Assembly: GCF_051414115.1 (NCBI RefSeq)
Contig: NZ_JBLKNZ010000001.1
Coordinates: 2,790,001-2,854,000 of the forward strand
Source of the DNA: Halovenus marina
GTDB lineage: Archaea > Halobacteriota > Halobacteria > Halobacteriales > Haloarculaceae
Length of the DNA stretch: 64,000 nt
Direction: 5' to 3'
The translations under genes were made by a program, and so were the position numbers. The notes under the pieces are model-generated. The model was not told the origin of the DNA and made no database searches. It saw only the letters and a program-made list of their open reading frames with translations. Each line of letters begins with the position of its first letter. Position 1 is the first letter of the stretch. Shown one piece after another: positions 25,229 through 32,861 of the stretch.

Positions 25229-25834
25229 ATGGTCGTCGTCCGAGCGGCAACGCCTACGGATCTTGTGGCTATCCAGCGGCTCCACCGCGGCTCAATCGAG
25301 GCGCTCACCGGGGCGGTGTACGACGACCAGCAGGTGACAGCGTGGAAGGGAACGGTCGGGCCGAGACTGTATCCAGTGAACGACGATACTGCAACCGTGC
25401 TCGTCGCGGAACGAGTCTCTCCCGTCGACGACCGGTCCCAGTCGTCCGCCGAATGTGACTCGCTCGTCGGCGTCGGGTGGGTCCGATTCTCGCCCGACAC
25501 GTATCTCGACGGACTCGACGTCGACAGCGAACTCGGCGGCCTCTACGTCGCGCCATCGGCCAGCCGTGAGGGGGTCGGCACGCACCTCTGTAACCGTCTA
25601 GAGGCGGCCGCGCGCGACCAGGGCTGTACGCGAGTCGGCCTGTGGGCCTCGCTGAACGCCGTTCCGTTCTACCGCTCGTGTGGCTACCAGCGCGGCGCAG
25701 ACCGCACGATAACATACGACTCGGCCGAACTCCCGGTCGTCGAGATGCACAAATCACTGACTGCAGCGAGTGACCCCAAGCGACGGCCCGGCCTCCTGAC
25801 TGGGCTTCGGGACCGTCTCTCGCAATCCGGGTGA
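25229..25834 (+). CDS. GNAT family N-acetyltransferase
   Basis: A 201-residue acetyltransferase. MVVVRAATPTDLVAIQRLHR is the GNAT start; WVRFSPDTYLDGLDVDSELG precedes the central LYVAPSASREGVGTHLCNRL, which holds the acetyl-CoA-binding loop (R-E-G-V-G-T), and VPFYRSCGYQRG is the usual C-terminal strand/turn. The substrate is unknown. The end (PKRRPGLLTGLRDRLSQSG) is a basic tail beyond the fold. The start is set by a TATA box 25 bases upstream; a longer frame without support is rejected. Confidence 0.88.
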   Translation: MVVVRAATPTDLVAIQRLHRGSIEALTGAVYDDQQVTAWKGTVGPRLYPVNDDTATVLVAERVSPVDDRSQSSAECDSLVGVGWVRFSPDTYLDGLDVDSELGGLYVAPSASREGVGTHLCNRLEAAARDQGCTRVGLWASLNAVPFYRSCGYQRGADRTITYDSAELPVVEMHKSLTAASDPKRRPGLLTGLRDRLSQSG

Positions 25835-25886
25835 GTCAGTCACGACGTGGAGGAACGCTTATCTATCAACCAGCGAATCGATGTGT

Positions 25887-26063
25887 ATGGACAAATCGGA
25901 CGAGGGGGAATCGGTGACACGTCGTCTGAAGGGCATCCTCAGCGGTGTTTTGTTTGCGTCGATTCCGGACCATCCAGCGAACGGGGGCCTCACGGGCGAC
26001 CAAGAGTGGCGTCCCGGGGAACAGACCGACGAGGCCGCTGACGACGATGCCGCGTGTCGCTGA
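25887..26063 (+). CDS. 58-residue hypothetical protein
   Basis: The frame starts MDKSDEGESVTRRLKGILSG, continues VLFASIPDHPANGG and has an acidic, disordered-looking end (EWRPGEQTDEAADDDAACR). A TATA-like CTTATCTA at 25858-25865 lies about 25 bases before this ATG, so it is preferred to the ATG two codons earlier at 25881. There is no recognisable domain. It sits between a GNAT gene and a DUF502 gene, all on the plus strand. Confidence 0.5.
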   Translation: MDKSDEGESVTRRLKGILSGVLFASIPDHPANGGLTGDQEWRPGEQTDEAADDDAACR

Positions 26064-26107
26064 CCGGTCACACCGCAGTAGGAGACAGAGATTCGTCGGT
26101 CACCGAG

Positions 26108-26115
26108 TTATTTAA
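26108..26115 (+). promoter_or_regulatory. TATA box of the DUF502 gene
   Basis: TTATTTAA lies 24-31 bases before the ATG at 26139. Confidence 0.65.
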
Positions 26116-26138
26116 CGGTCCCATTCGATAGCCCGGTC

Positions 26139-26873
26139 ATGGGACTCTTCGGGAAGATCAAAAACAGCTTCATCACTGGCCTCATTCTGCTCCTCCCGCT
26201 GCTGGTCACTGTGTACGTTCTCTACTTCCTGATGAATCTCGCGCTGGGATTCATCGACCCCGTCGTCGAGACGATGAATCTCTCGTCGTACACAGCCAAC
26301 GTCGAGGCGGTTGCACAGGTGATCGCCGTCGTGTTGATCGTCACGACCATCGCTGTCATCGGCTATCTCGCACAGTTGCGGCTGTTCCGACAGCTCTTTG
26401 GGGGACTCGGAAAGGCCGTGACGATCATCCCGCTCTTTCGGACCATCTACGGCACAGTCAGACAGCTCTCGACGTCGTTTACTACCAAGGAGAGTTCCTT
26501 CGACAAGCTAGTGCTTATCGAATTTCCCCGCGAGGGGGTGTACTCTATCGGTCTCGTCACTGACAAGAGCCCACGGCCGATCAGGGATGTCGTCGGAAAG
26601 GACACCCAGAGCATCTACCTGCCGAGCAGCCCCAACCCAACGAGCGGCCGTCTGGTGCTCGTGCCCGAAGACCAGATCCACGAGGTCGACCTCTCCGTCC
26701 GAAAGGGGATGCGAATGCTGATGACCACCGGCATCGGCGGCGCTCCGGAGGAGGAACTCCCCCGCGAAGACGAGGACTTCTTCGAGCAACTCCCTGACGA
26801 GGAGGCGGATGCTACTGAGCGTATCTCGACTGGGGACACAGACGACGAAGACGAGAACGAACGCGAGAACTAA
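26139..26873 (+). CDS. DUF502 family membrane protein
   Basis: A 244-residue protein with two membrane helices (FITGLILLLPLLVTVYVLYF; VIAVVLIVTTIAVIGYL), followed by a conserved cytosolic part: PLFRTIYGTVRQLSTSF, KLVLIEFPREGVYSIGLVTD, IYLPSSPNPTSGRLVLVPED and MRMLMTTGIGG. These are the DUF502 hallmarks, a family widespread in bacteria, archaea and plant chloroplast-related proteins, with no proven function. The last 45 residues are an acidic haloarchaeal tail. It has its own TATA box; the convergent small membrane protein gene at 26907 ends 33 bases away. Confidence 0.9.
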   Translation: MGLFGKIKNSFITGLILLLPLLVTVYVLYFLMNLALGFIDPVVETMNLSSYTANVEAVAQVIAVVLIVTTIAVIGYLAQLRLFRQLFGGLGKAVTIIPLFRTIYGTVRQLSTSFTTKESSFDKLVLIEFPREGVYSIGLVTDKSPRPIRDVVGKDTQSIYLPSSPNPTSGRLVLVPEDQIHEVDLSVRKGMRMLMTTGIGGAPEEELPREDEDFFEQLPDEEADATERISTGDTDDEDENEREN

Positions 26874-26906
26874 CGGCCGTCCCAGCCATCTGCTCGCGAG
26901 CCTGAC

Positions 26907-27086
26907 TCACACAACCTGTTTCGCGACGAGTCCCGCGGCGACCACGGCGGCGGTGACGCCGACGAGCGTCGGAACGACCTGTTCTGACCCCCACTCCCAG
27001 CCCAGAAACTGTGTGCCGACGACTGCAACGCCAGCGACGAGCGCGCCAAGCACCGTTCCAAGCGATGGCTGTCTCCCTTCGTCCAT
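26907..27086 (-). CDS. 59-residue two-helix membrane microprotein
   Basis: ATG 27086 to TGA 26907. MDEGRQPSLGTVLGALVAGV opens into a first helix, a short WEWGSEQ loop follows, and a second helix (LVGVTAAVVAAGLVAKQVV) ends the protein. Codon choice is normal and the frame is open precisely over the hydrophobic region. It lies between convergent DUF502 and the 3' end of thrC, on the thrC strand (52 bases from the thrC stop). No family is recognised. Confidence 0.55.
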   Translation of the reverse strand: MDEGRQPSLGTVLGALVAGVAVVGTQFLGWEWGSEQVVPTLVGVTAAVVAAGLVAKQVV

Positions 27087-27137
27087 ACGCTCGGTTACGT
27101 CCGCTGATCCGATAAACTGCCTGCAGTTTCTCCGCGG

Positions 27138-28394
27138 TCAGTTCGCTTCGAGGTGCTCGACGACGCCTTCGGTGGTCCCGGGGACCGGTTCGGGGTCGAC
27201 GCCAGCCTCCGCGGCCGCCTCGGGGTCTTTCAGGAGATGGCCAGTCGTCAGGCAGACGACGCGTTCGTCGTCGTCGACGTCGCCGGACTCGCGGAGTTTG
27301 CGGAGACCAGCAATCGATGCAGCGGAGGCGGGTTCGACGCCGACGCCCTCCTCGGCGAGCGCACGCTGTGCCGCCGTAATCTCCTCGTCCGAGACTGCGA
27401 CTGCGGTGCCGCCGGTCGATCTGATCCCCGGCAGGGCCTTCGGCGCGTTGACGGGGTTGCCGATGCGGATTGCGGTGGCGCGCGTCTCCACCTCGTCCCA
27501 TCGCTCGATGTGGTCCCAGCCGTTCTCGATGGCTTCGACCATCGGCGCTGCGCCCTCGGCCTGCACGCCCGTCAGCGCCGGAACGTCGTCGCTGTCGATT
27601 GCGCCGCTTGCTTCGAGTTCGCGGAAGCACTTGTACAGCGCGGCGGTGTTTCCCGCGTTGCCGACCGGGAGGACGATCCGGTCGGGATAGTCGCCTTCCT
27701 CATCGCGGAACTGCTCCATGATTTCGAGGCCGATAGTCTTCTGTCCCTCCAGTCGGAAGGGGTTCAGCGAGTTGAGCAGGTACGCCTCGCCGCTTGTCGC
27801 CAGATCCTGCACGATGTCGAGGCAGGTGTCGAAGTTGCCGTCGACTTCGAGGATGCGAGCGCCGTGGAGGCTGGCCTGAGCGACCTTGCCCGCGGCGACT
27901 TTCCCCGCCGGGAGCAAGACGAGCGTCTCCAGATTCGCTCGCGCCCCGTAGGCCGCAAGCGCCGCGCTCGTGTTGCCCGTCGACGCGCAGGCGAGTCGGT
28001 CGACGCCGACCCGTTCAGCGACGCGGACGCCGACGGTCATCCCCCGGTCTTTGAAACTCCCCGTCGGGTTCATCCCCTCGTGTTTGACCCGCACCCGGTC
28101 GAGACCGAGTTCAGCCTCGATCCCTGGAACCTCGTGTAGCGGTGTGTTCCCCTCCGGGAGCGAGACACCCTCGTCGAAGGGCAACGCGGCGGCGTAGCGC
28201 CAGACACCGCTACCCGCGAAGTCGTCCCACGTCGGCAGGTCGGCGTAGCGCGCTTCGAGCAGGCCATCACACTCGTCACAGGTGTATCGGACCGACTCGA
28301 ACGGCGCGAACTGCTCCCCACACTCGATACAGGCGAGCCAGACGCCGTCGGTCGCACACGACGGCTGCTCAGTCTGCAAGTCCAGATGTGCCAT
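27138..28394 (-). CDS. thrC: Threonine synthase
   Basis: A 418-residue PLP enzyme converting O-phosphohomoserine to threonine. An N-terminal zinc-ribbon-like stretch (CIECGEQFAPFE...TCDECDGLLE) precedes the fold-type II PLP domain: LPEGNTPLHEVP, MNPTGSFKDRGMTVGV (the Lys binds PLP), CASTGNTSAALAAYGARA, VLPVGNAGNTAALYKCF (phosphate loop) and SAASIAGLRKL. ATG 28394 is chosen because MAHLDLQTEQPS begins the conserved part; the frame is open a further 1.2 kb upstream, but only as a shadow of the beta-CASP gene. It is divergent from the genes at 28512 and 28872. Confidence 0.96.
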   Translation of the reverse strand: MAHLDLQTEQPSCATDGVWLACIECGEQFAPFESVRYTCDECDGLLEARYADLPTWDDFAGSGVWRYAAALPFDEGVSLPEGNTPLHEVPGIEAELGLDRVRVKHEGMNPTGSFKDRGMTVGVRVAERVGVDRLACASTGNTSAALAAYGARANLETLVLLPAGKVAAGKVAQASLHGARILEVDGNFDTCLDIVQDLATSGEAYLLNSLNPFRLEGQKTIGLEIMEQFRDEEGDYPDRIVLPVGNAGNTAALYKCFRELEASGAIDSDDVPALTGVQAEGAAPMVEAIENGWDHIERWDEVETRATAIRIGNPVNAPKALPGIRSTGGTAVAVSDEEITAAQRALAEEGVGVEPASAASIAGLRKLRESGDVDDDERVVCLTTGHLLKDPEAAAEAGVDPEPVPGTTEGVVEHLEAN

Positions 28395-28511
28395 TATTCG
28401 AGTCAGGTTCCGGGCAGTCAAAAGTGGGACGATTGTGACGAGACCGGTTGGCGATGGCCGAACGGGCCACTCGCAGAAAGATACAAGCGAGTTGGGGGCC
28501 GACCACCGAGT

Positions 28512-28793
28512 GTGGACCGAGCACGGCTCGCAGATGCACTGGCGTCCTCCTTCGACGGGAGCGACAGCATCCGGCGCGCCGTCACCAGACAGGCCCGGGA
28601 TCTGGACGACGTGGGCTGGATCGAGCGGGACCTGGGCTACGAACTCACCGTCGACGCCGTCATCTCGAATCTGGACGACGCGCCAGACGAGTACTCGCTC
28701 GCAGAGCGATGGAACTGGTGGATCGGATCGCTCGAACTCTCTCACGGGGGGTACGACCAATTTCGCGTCAGGCCCGATATCGACGAGCAGTGA
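28512..28793 (+). CDS. Small haloarchaeal protein of unknown function
   Basis: A 93-residue frame from GTG 28512: VDRARLADALASSFDGSDSI, then RRAVTRQARDLDDVGWIERD, LTVDAVISNLDDAP and a Trp-rich WNWWIGSLELSHGGYDQFRV. I recognise this WNWWIGxLE...GGYDxF pattern from other haloarchaea but know no function. The protein is acidic, apparently soluble and all-alpha. An alternative ATG further upstream (28386) overlaps thrC and lacks the conserved composition. The beta-CASP gene follows 78 bases downstream. Confidence 0.65.
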   Translation: MDRARLADALASSFDGSDSIRRAVTRQARDLDDVGWIERDLGYELTVDAVISNLDDAPDEYSLAERWNWWIGSLELSHGGYDQFRVRPDIDEQ

Positions 28794-28871
28794 CGAGTGG
28801 CTCTGTCTGCTACTGCTCCCGGCAGCGGAACATCGAGAGAGACAAACCGCCTGCCGACCGAGTGGTGCGTA

Positions 28872-30110
28872 ATGGACGTCGAGTTTCTCGGGGGCGCACG
28901 CGAGGTTGGTCGGAGTGCCATCCTCGTCGACGAGCGCCTCTTGCTCGATTACGGGCTGGAACCGTCGACGCCGCCGCAGTATCCCGTCGGGTCGGTCGAC
29001 CCGGACGCGGTCGTCGTCAGCCACGGCCATCTCGACCACGCGGGTGCGGTTCCCGCACTCCTTTCTGGCGATTCTCGGCCACCGATCCACTGGACGCCGC
29101 CGACGCGAGAACTCGCGCTCACGCTCGCCCGCGACACGCTGAAACTCCATGGTGGCAGCTACAACTGCCCGTTCACCGAGCACAACGTCAAACGCGTCAC
29201 GGGAGTCTCCGAGACGCACGGGTATCGAGAGCCATTCGAGGCCGCGGGATTCGAGATTACGTTCTACAACGCCGGACACATCCCCGGGAGCGCGCACGTC
29301 CTCGTCGACGACGGCGAGACCCGCCTGCTCTACACGGGCGACTTTCACACCGACGACCAGCGTCTCGTCGCGGGAACGACCGCCCGGCCCGACGCGGACG
29401 TCGTCATCTGTGAGAGCACGTACGCCGATGTCGAGCACGAGGACCGAACGACAGTCGAGGAGCGATTCGCCGAGAGTGTGAAGACGACGCTCTGGGAGGG
29501 CGGAACGGTCGTCGTTCCGGCGTTTGCCATCGGACGCACCCAGGAGATGCTCATGATCTGCGAAGCGCACGACGTCCCCTGTTACGTCGACGGCATGGGA
29601 AAGCAGGTCACCGAGATGTTACGACAGTACCCCGGCTTTTTGCGTGACGAAGCCGCGTTCAGGCGAGCGAAATCTCACGCCCGATTCGTCACCGGCGACG
29701 ATGGACAGCGAAAGCGTATCACGGATCAGAAGGCGGCAATCGTCACCACCAGTGGGATGCTCTCTGGCGGCCCCGCGATGACGTACATCCCCGAAATCCG
29801 GGCGAATCCGACGAACAAGATAACGATGACAGGCTATCAGGTCGCGGGGACGCCGGGGCGGGATCTGGTCGAGACGGGAAGCGCCGAAATCGACGGCCGA
29901 ATGATGCCGGTCAGCGCCCGGGTCGAACAGTACGACTTCTCGGCACACGCCGACAGCAACGGGCTTCGCTCTCTTCTCGATTCGTATCGTGACGCCCAGA
30001 TTCTCGTCAATCACGGCGACACGTGCGAACGGTTCGCCGAACAACTCCGGGCAGATGGATACGATGCGACAGCGCCGGATATCGGCGAGCAAGTCATCGT
30101 CGAGGGCTAA
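28872..30110 (+). CDS. MBL-fold beta-CASP RNA-processing exonuclease
   Basis: A 412-residue metallo-beta-lactamase/beta-CASP nuclease. Motifs: VVVSHGHLDHAGAVPAL (motif 2, zinc ligands), YNAGHIPGSAHVLV (motif 3), LLYTGDFHTDDQRL (motif 4), VVVPAFAIGRTQEML at the start of the beta-CASP insert, IVTTSGMLSGGPAM (motif B), and FSAHADSNGLRSLLD plus LVNHGD (motifs C and 4'). No KH domains are present, so it is nearer the short archaeal beta-CASP or Int9/11-like single enzymes than the aCPSF1 group. The expected role is RNA 3' processing or decay. ATG 28872 matches the family start MDVEFLGGAREVGRSAILV. Confidence 0.92.
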   Translation: MDVEFLGGAREVGRSAILVDERLLLDYGLEPSTPPQYPVGSVDPDAVVVSHGHLDHAGAVPALLSGDSRPPIHWTPPTRELALTLARDTLKLHGGSYNCPFTEHNVKRVTGVSETHGYREPFEAAGFEITFYNAGHIPGSAHVLVDDGETRLLYTGDFHTDDQRLVAGTTARPDADVVICESTYADVEHEDRTTVEERFAESVKTTLWEGGTVVVPAFAIGRTQEMLMICEAHDVPCYVDGMGKQVTEMLRQYPGFLRDEAAFRRAKSHARFVTGDDGQRKRITDQKAAIVTTSGMLSGGPAMTYIPEIRANPTNKITMTGYQVAGTPGRDLVETGSAEIDGRMMPVSARVEQYDFSAHADSNGLRSLLDSYRDAQILVNHGDTCERFAEQLRADGYDATAPDIGEQVIVEG

Positions 30111-30527
30111 GTGAACCGCTGTCACGACGGAATCCGCCATCCGGTGGCGATCTACGGTACAAGAGTACCGGCAACAGTATCTTGTTTCTGTCGACTTTCG
30201 AGGACGGGAGACACAGTGACGAGCAGCCAGTCCGACTGGATGTGCTCACGGATTCGGACCAGTGACACCCATAATCCCGCCCGTTCGAGGAATATCCCCG
30301 AACTACACCGTGAGGCGGTATTTCTGGACGCTTCTCAGGGATCGGTCACGCGGTTTTATCCCGATTGTTCGTGTTTATTGGCGGCGGACGGACATGTCGG
30401 AGATACCGGGAGGTGTTGCTGGTAGACGGGAGTAATGGTAGTGTTTACAGGTGTAGTCGGGCCTTAATATGTGGGGTGCATACCAGCGTGTACTGGCTGT
30501 CGGATCGTGGCAGCTTTGGCGTGAATC
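30111..30527. other. 417-base gap with no supported gene
   Basis: Between the beta-CASP gene and the CGC microprotein gene I see no frame with haloarchaeal composition. Two TATA-like boxes stand out on the plus strand, GGTTTTATCC near 30351-30360 and CTTAATATG near 30463-30471. The latter could drive the microprotein with a leader of about 30 bases; the former could start a longer leader or an untranslated RNA of up to 170 bases. Nothing else is identifiable. Confidence 0.5.
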
Positions 30528-30653
30528 ATGACGGGAACAACACTAACCACTGAAGACGAGGACGGGCAGGCAAGAGAACACCTCGAAGATGTCGAAGATG
30601 GATGCGGCTGTACGGAGATCTGGGAGCACCTCTCAGAGAACCGTGAGGACTGA
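30528..30653 (+). CDS. 41-residue Cys-x-Cys microprotein
   Basis: ATG 30528 to TGA 30653: MTGTTLTTEDEDGQAREHLE followed by DVEDGCGCTEIWEHLSENRED. The DGCGCTEIWEHLSE core recurs in haloarchaea as a conserved very small protein. The paired cysteines suggest metal binding or a redox switch, by analogy with small zinc-binding proteins; this is inference. It lies 41 bases before the DUF7119 gene on the same strand. Confidence 0.7.
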   Translation: MTGTTLTTEDEDGQAREHLEDVEDGCGCTEIWEHLSENRED

Positions 30654-30694
30654 CTGCGGGACGTTTTTATTCGGGCCACTCGTATCAGAACAAG

Positions 30695-31369
30695 ATGAGT
30701 GACGACGCGGACAGTGAGTTCATTCCGACCGACAGAGAATCTCCTGTCGGCGAACCGGTTATTCGAGGCGACCCGTCGCTGACCGGCGAGCGCGCCAAGG
30801 AGGCGGTGCAGTTCGACCCCGACGACCCGGAGAGTCTGGAACTCGCCGCCGAAACTGTTACCGCGTTCTCGAACAACACGGCAGGGGCCGAGGACAACGT
30901 GTTCATGCTTCGGGGCGCGGCGGCGTGTGCGGCGCTGGTTCGCGGTGAAGGCTCGTACAAGGCGGCGGCCGAGCGGGCTGGCGACGGCGTCACGGTGTCC
31001 TTTATCCGCAAGTGGGCACGGGTCCACGACCTTCCCCAGTCGATCCGCAGACACGTTGCCCGCGGCGAAATTGCCCCCTCTGCAGCGAAGCACATCGCTA
31101 GAGTCCCCGGCGAGGCGCGTCTCGCACTCGCCTTTGCCGTACTCGATCACGACCTGACGGTTCGGCAGGTGCGTGCCGTCGCAAGCGACATCAACGACGG
31201 CGAACCCATCGAGAGCGCGCTCGCCCGGCGGGGGATCACGCTCGGCGAAATCACGCTTCGGTTGCCCCCCGACGTGTACCGCGAGTTGCGTCGCCGCGCC
31301 TCGCTGTCCGACCGCGAACCCGGCGAGGTCGCTGGCGACGTGCTATCGGATCACTTCCAACGCGAGTGA
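30695..31369 (+). CDS. DUF7119 family protein with ParB-like helix-turn-helix
   Basis: A 224-residue haloarchaeal protein. FIPTDRESPVGEPVIRGDPS opens the conserved part; AACAALVRGEGSYKAAAERA and VSFIRKWARVHDLPQSIRRH, VARGEIAPSAAKHIARVPGE resemble the helix-turn-helix (KorB/ParB-like) module, and VLDHDLTVRQVRAVASDIND extends it. A C-terminal ribbon-helix-helix-like tail (EITLRLPPDVYRELRRRASL) may mediate dimerisation. A DNA-binding role is therefore likely, but there is no ParA neighbour. The TATA-like box TTTTTATT near 30664-30671 gives a leaderless ATG at 30695. It directly precedes tRNA-Lys. Confidence 0.82.
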   Translation: MSDDADSEFIPTDRESPVGEPVIRGDPSLTGERAKEAVQFDPDDPESLELAAETVTAFSNNTAGAEDNVFMLRGAAACAALVRGEGSYKAAAERAGDGVTVSFIRKWARVHDLPQSIRRHVARGEIAPSAAKHIARVPGEARLALAFAVLDHDLTVRQVRAVASDINDGEPIESALARRGITLGEITLRLPPDVYRELRRRASLSDREPGEVAGDVLSDHFQRE

Positions 31370-31409
31370 TCGTAAGGACTTAGCCGATAACCATCCCAAT
31401 CACGAGTGT

Positions 31410-31483
31410 GGGCCGGTAGCTCAGTTAGGGAGAGCGTCTGGCTTTTAACCAGACGGTCGGGGGTTCAACTCCCTCCCGGCCCG
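31410..31483 (+). tRNA. tRNA-Lys (anticodon TTT)
   Basis: A 74-nt cloverleaf. The acceptor stem GGGCCGG (31410-31416) pairs with CCGGCCC (31476-31482) and the discriminator is G. The D-arm begins TAGCTCAGTT, the anticodon stem is TCTGG/CCAGA with loop CTTTTAA (anticodon TTT), and the T-arm is GGGGGTTCAACTCCC. CCA is not encoded. No intron is present. Confidence 0.96.
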
Positions 31484-31504
31484 CTACCACTTTTTACTTC
31501 GTCG

Positions 31505-31663
31505 GGTTCGCCTCCGGCGAACCACTCTCTGCTCACGGGCCGTAGGCCCGTTCGCATGGTTCGAGGGAACTTCGTTCCCTCGCAACTCGCAAAAACGTGG
31601 GGAAAAACACCCTGCTGACTCGCTTCGCTCGTCAGCAGCGAAACGGCTCGCTCCGCTCGCCGT
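31505..31663. repeat. Run of five hairpins downstream of tRNA-Lys
   Basis: Five short inverted repeats lie within 160 bases: GGTTCGCC/GGCGAACC (31505-31523), ACGGGCC/GGCCCGT (31535-31551), CGAGGGAAC/GTTCCCTCG (31562-31582), CTGCTGAC/GTCAGCAG (31612-31638) and ACGGC/GCCGT (31643-31663). The first three have loops of only three bases. There is no credible coding frame. They may act as terminators or be an untranslated structured RNA. Confidence 0.7.
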
Positions 31664-31715
31664 ATGCTTCCCTCATAGACCAACCGCCCGATACTCACAG
31701 AATGAGCGCACCCCG

Positions 31716-32501
31716 TCAAAACACTACCCACGGAATCACGGTAAACAGCGCACCGATGACGATAATAAATCCGCCGATTGCGAGTAGGATGCGTCCGCCC
31801 CACTTCCCCTCCTGAATCAGGTCGTCCTCGGATTTGTCCGAGAGGACGAACGTATCGGAGTCGTCCGGTTCGTCAATCACGAACGCTCGCTCGCCCCAGT
31901 CAGCCTCCTTCTCGTGGGCGTTCCCGAGAACGTAGACCTCCTCGCCCGGTTCGATCCACCCCTCCGAGTAGCGTCGACGGTCTCCGAGGCTGATCGGCCC
32001 GAGGTCGTACTGGTCGCGCTCGTCGACGGAGCGCTCGCGTTCGACGTACCGTCGAACTGCTTCCGGTGGTTCCTCACCGCCTGCGACCTCGGTCTGTGTC
32101 TCTTCGACGATCAGGTCGCCGTCCCGCGGGAGGTTGACGCGCACCTCCCCGGTGCCGTCGTCGACAGTCATCGGCACCACGTGCGTCTTCTCGTGTTTCG
32201 TCTTCCAGTTTCCGCCGCTCTGATTGCTGTGTTCCCACTCCTCGATTTTCACGTAGGTCGCCAGCGCGCTCGCTCGCTCAATAGGCGAGTTCAGGACAGC
32301 GCCCTCGTCTGTGGGGTGGGCAGCTCCCTTGATCTCCACCGTGCCAGGTTCGAGATTGCGAATCGGCGTCGTCTCGGTCGTGGCGATCTGTTTGCTCCGT
32401 GCACGCTCGGCCCGTCCTCGATTCGCCGTGTAGAGGCCGAGAACGACAAAAATCAGACTGAACCCCGACCAGCCGAGCCTGAACAGTAGCGTTTCACTCA
32501 T
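31716..32501 (-). CDS. GIDE-domain membrane protein
   Basis: A 261-residue protein with a membrane helix at each end (residues 5-25 and about 235-258). Between them is a GIDE-type domain: IRNLEPGTVEIKGAAHPTDE, ATYVKIEEWEHSNQSGGNWK, VPMTVDDGTGEVRVNLPRDG and SEGWIEPGEEVYVLGNAHEK. GIDE is the domain between the helices of the mitochondrial E3 ligase MUL1/MULAN; here there is no RING finger, as in other prokaryotic members. Function unknown. The start is ATG 32501. It is divergent from a small membrane protein gene at 32616. Confidence 0.82.
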   Translation of the reverse strand: MSETLLFRLGWSGFSLIFVVLGLYTANRGRAERARSKQIATTETTPIRNLEPGTVEIKGAAHPTDEGAVLNSPIERASALATYVKIEEWEHSNQSGGNWKTKHEKTHVVPMTVDDGTGEVRVNLPRDGDLIVEETQTEVAGGEEPPEAVRRYVERERSVDERDQYDLGPISLGDRRRYSEGWIEPGEEVYVLGNAHEKEADWGERAFVIDEPDDSDTFVLSDKSEDDLIQEGKWGGRILLAIGGFIIVIGALFTVIPWVVF

Positions 32502-32615
32502 CTGCTCCGACCGTTCACTGGCTCAGGAAATAAATCTGAGGGGGCGCTCGCGTGACTGTCGGGCCGGAGAGCCGAAACCACGCCATTTACTATCGGGTGT
32601 CACGAGACGTGACGT

Positions 32616-32846
32616 ATGGACATCCTGACCTACGAGGACCGGCTCGAACTGCTCGGAGTGCTGGCCGGAGGGTTCATCGTCCTCGTGGCACTCGGAACGC
32701 TCGCCGGGACGCCGTGGACGACGGCCAAGAGCGGCGTCGTCGCCGGACTACAGCTGCTTGGGATCGCGCTCGCGCTCGGGATTGGCGTGTTGCTGATCGC
32801 CGTCACGTCCACCTCCGAGCGGTTCGGCGTGCTCTCCGGTACGTAG
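32616..32846 (+). CDS. 76-residue two-helix membrane protein
   Basis: MDILTYEDRLELLGVLAGGF starts the protein; the two helices are LLGVLAGGFIVLVALGTLAG and VVAGLQLLGIALALGIGVLL, separated by TPWTTAKSG. This plan, with the acidic YEDR start and the TPW-T loop, is familiar from small conserved haloarchaeal membrane proteins. No function is known. It is convergent with the nicotinate phosphoribosyltransferase gene (15 bases). Confidence 0.7.
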   Translation: MDILTYEDRLELLGVLAGGFIVLVALGTLAGTPWTTAKSGVVAGLQLLGIALALGIGVLLIAVTSTSERFGVLSGT

Positions 32847-32861
32847 CCGCGAACGCCCCGC

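Noticed and set aside
27138..29570. An 810-codon version of threonine synthase
   Set aside because: The extra 392 residues are antisense to the beta-CASP gene and unlike any threonine synthase; the family N-terminus starts at the ATG at 28394.
30111..30425. A 104-codon frame downstream of the beta-CASP gene
   Set aside because: It is rich in Cys, Ser and Arg with no acidic bias and overlaps nothing conserved; the region looks non-coding.
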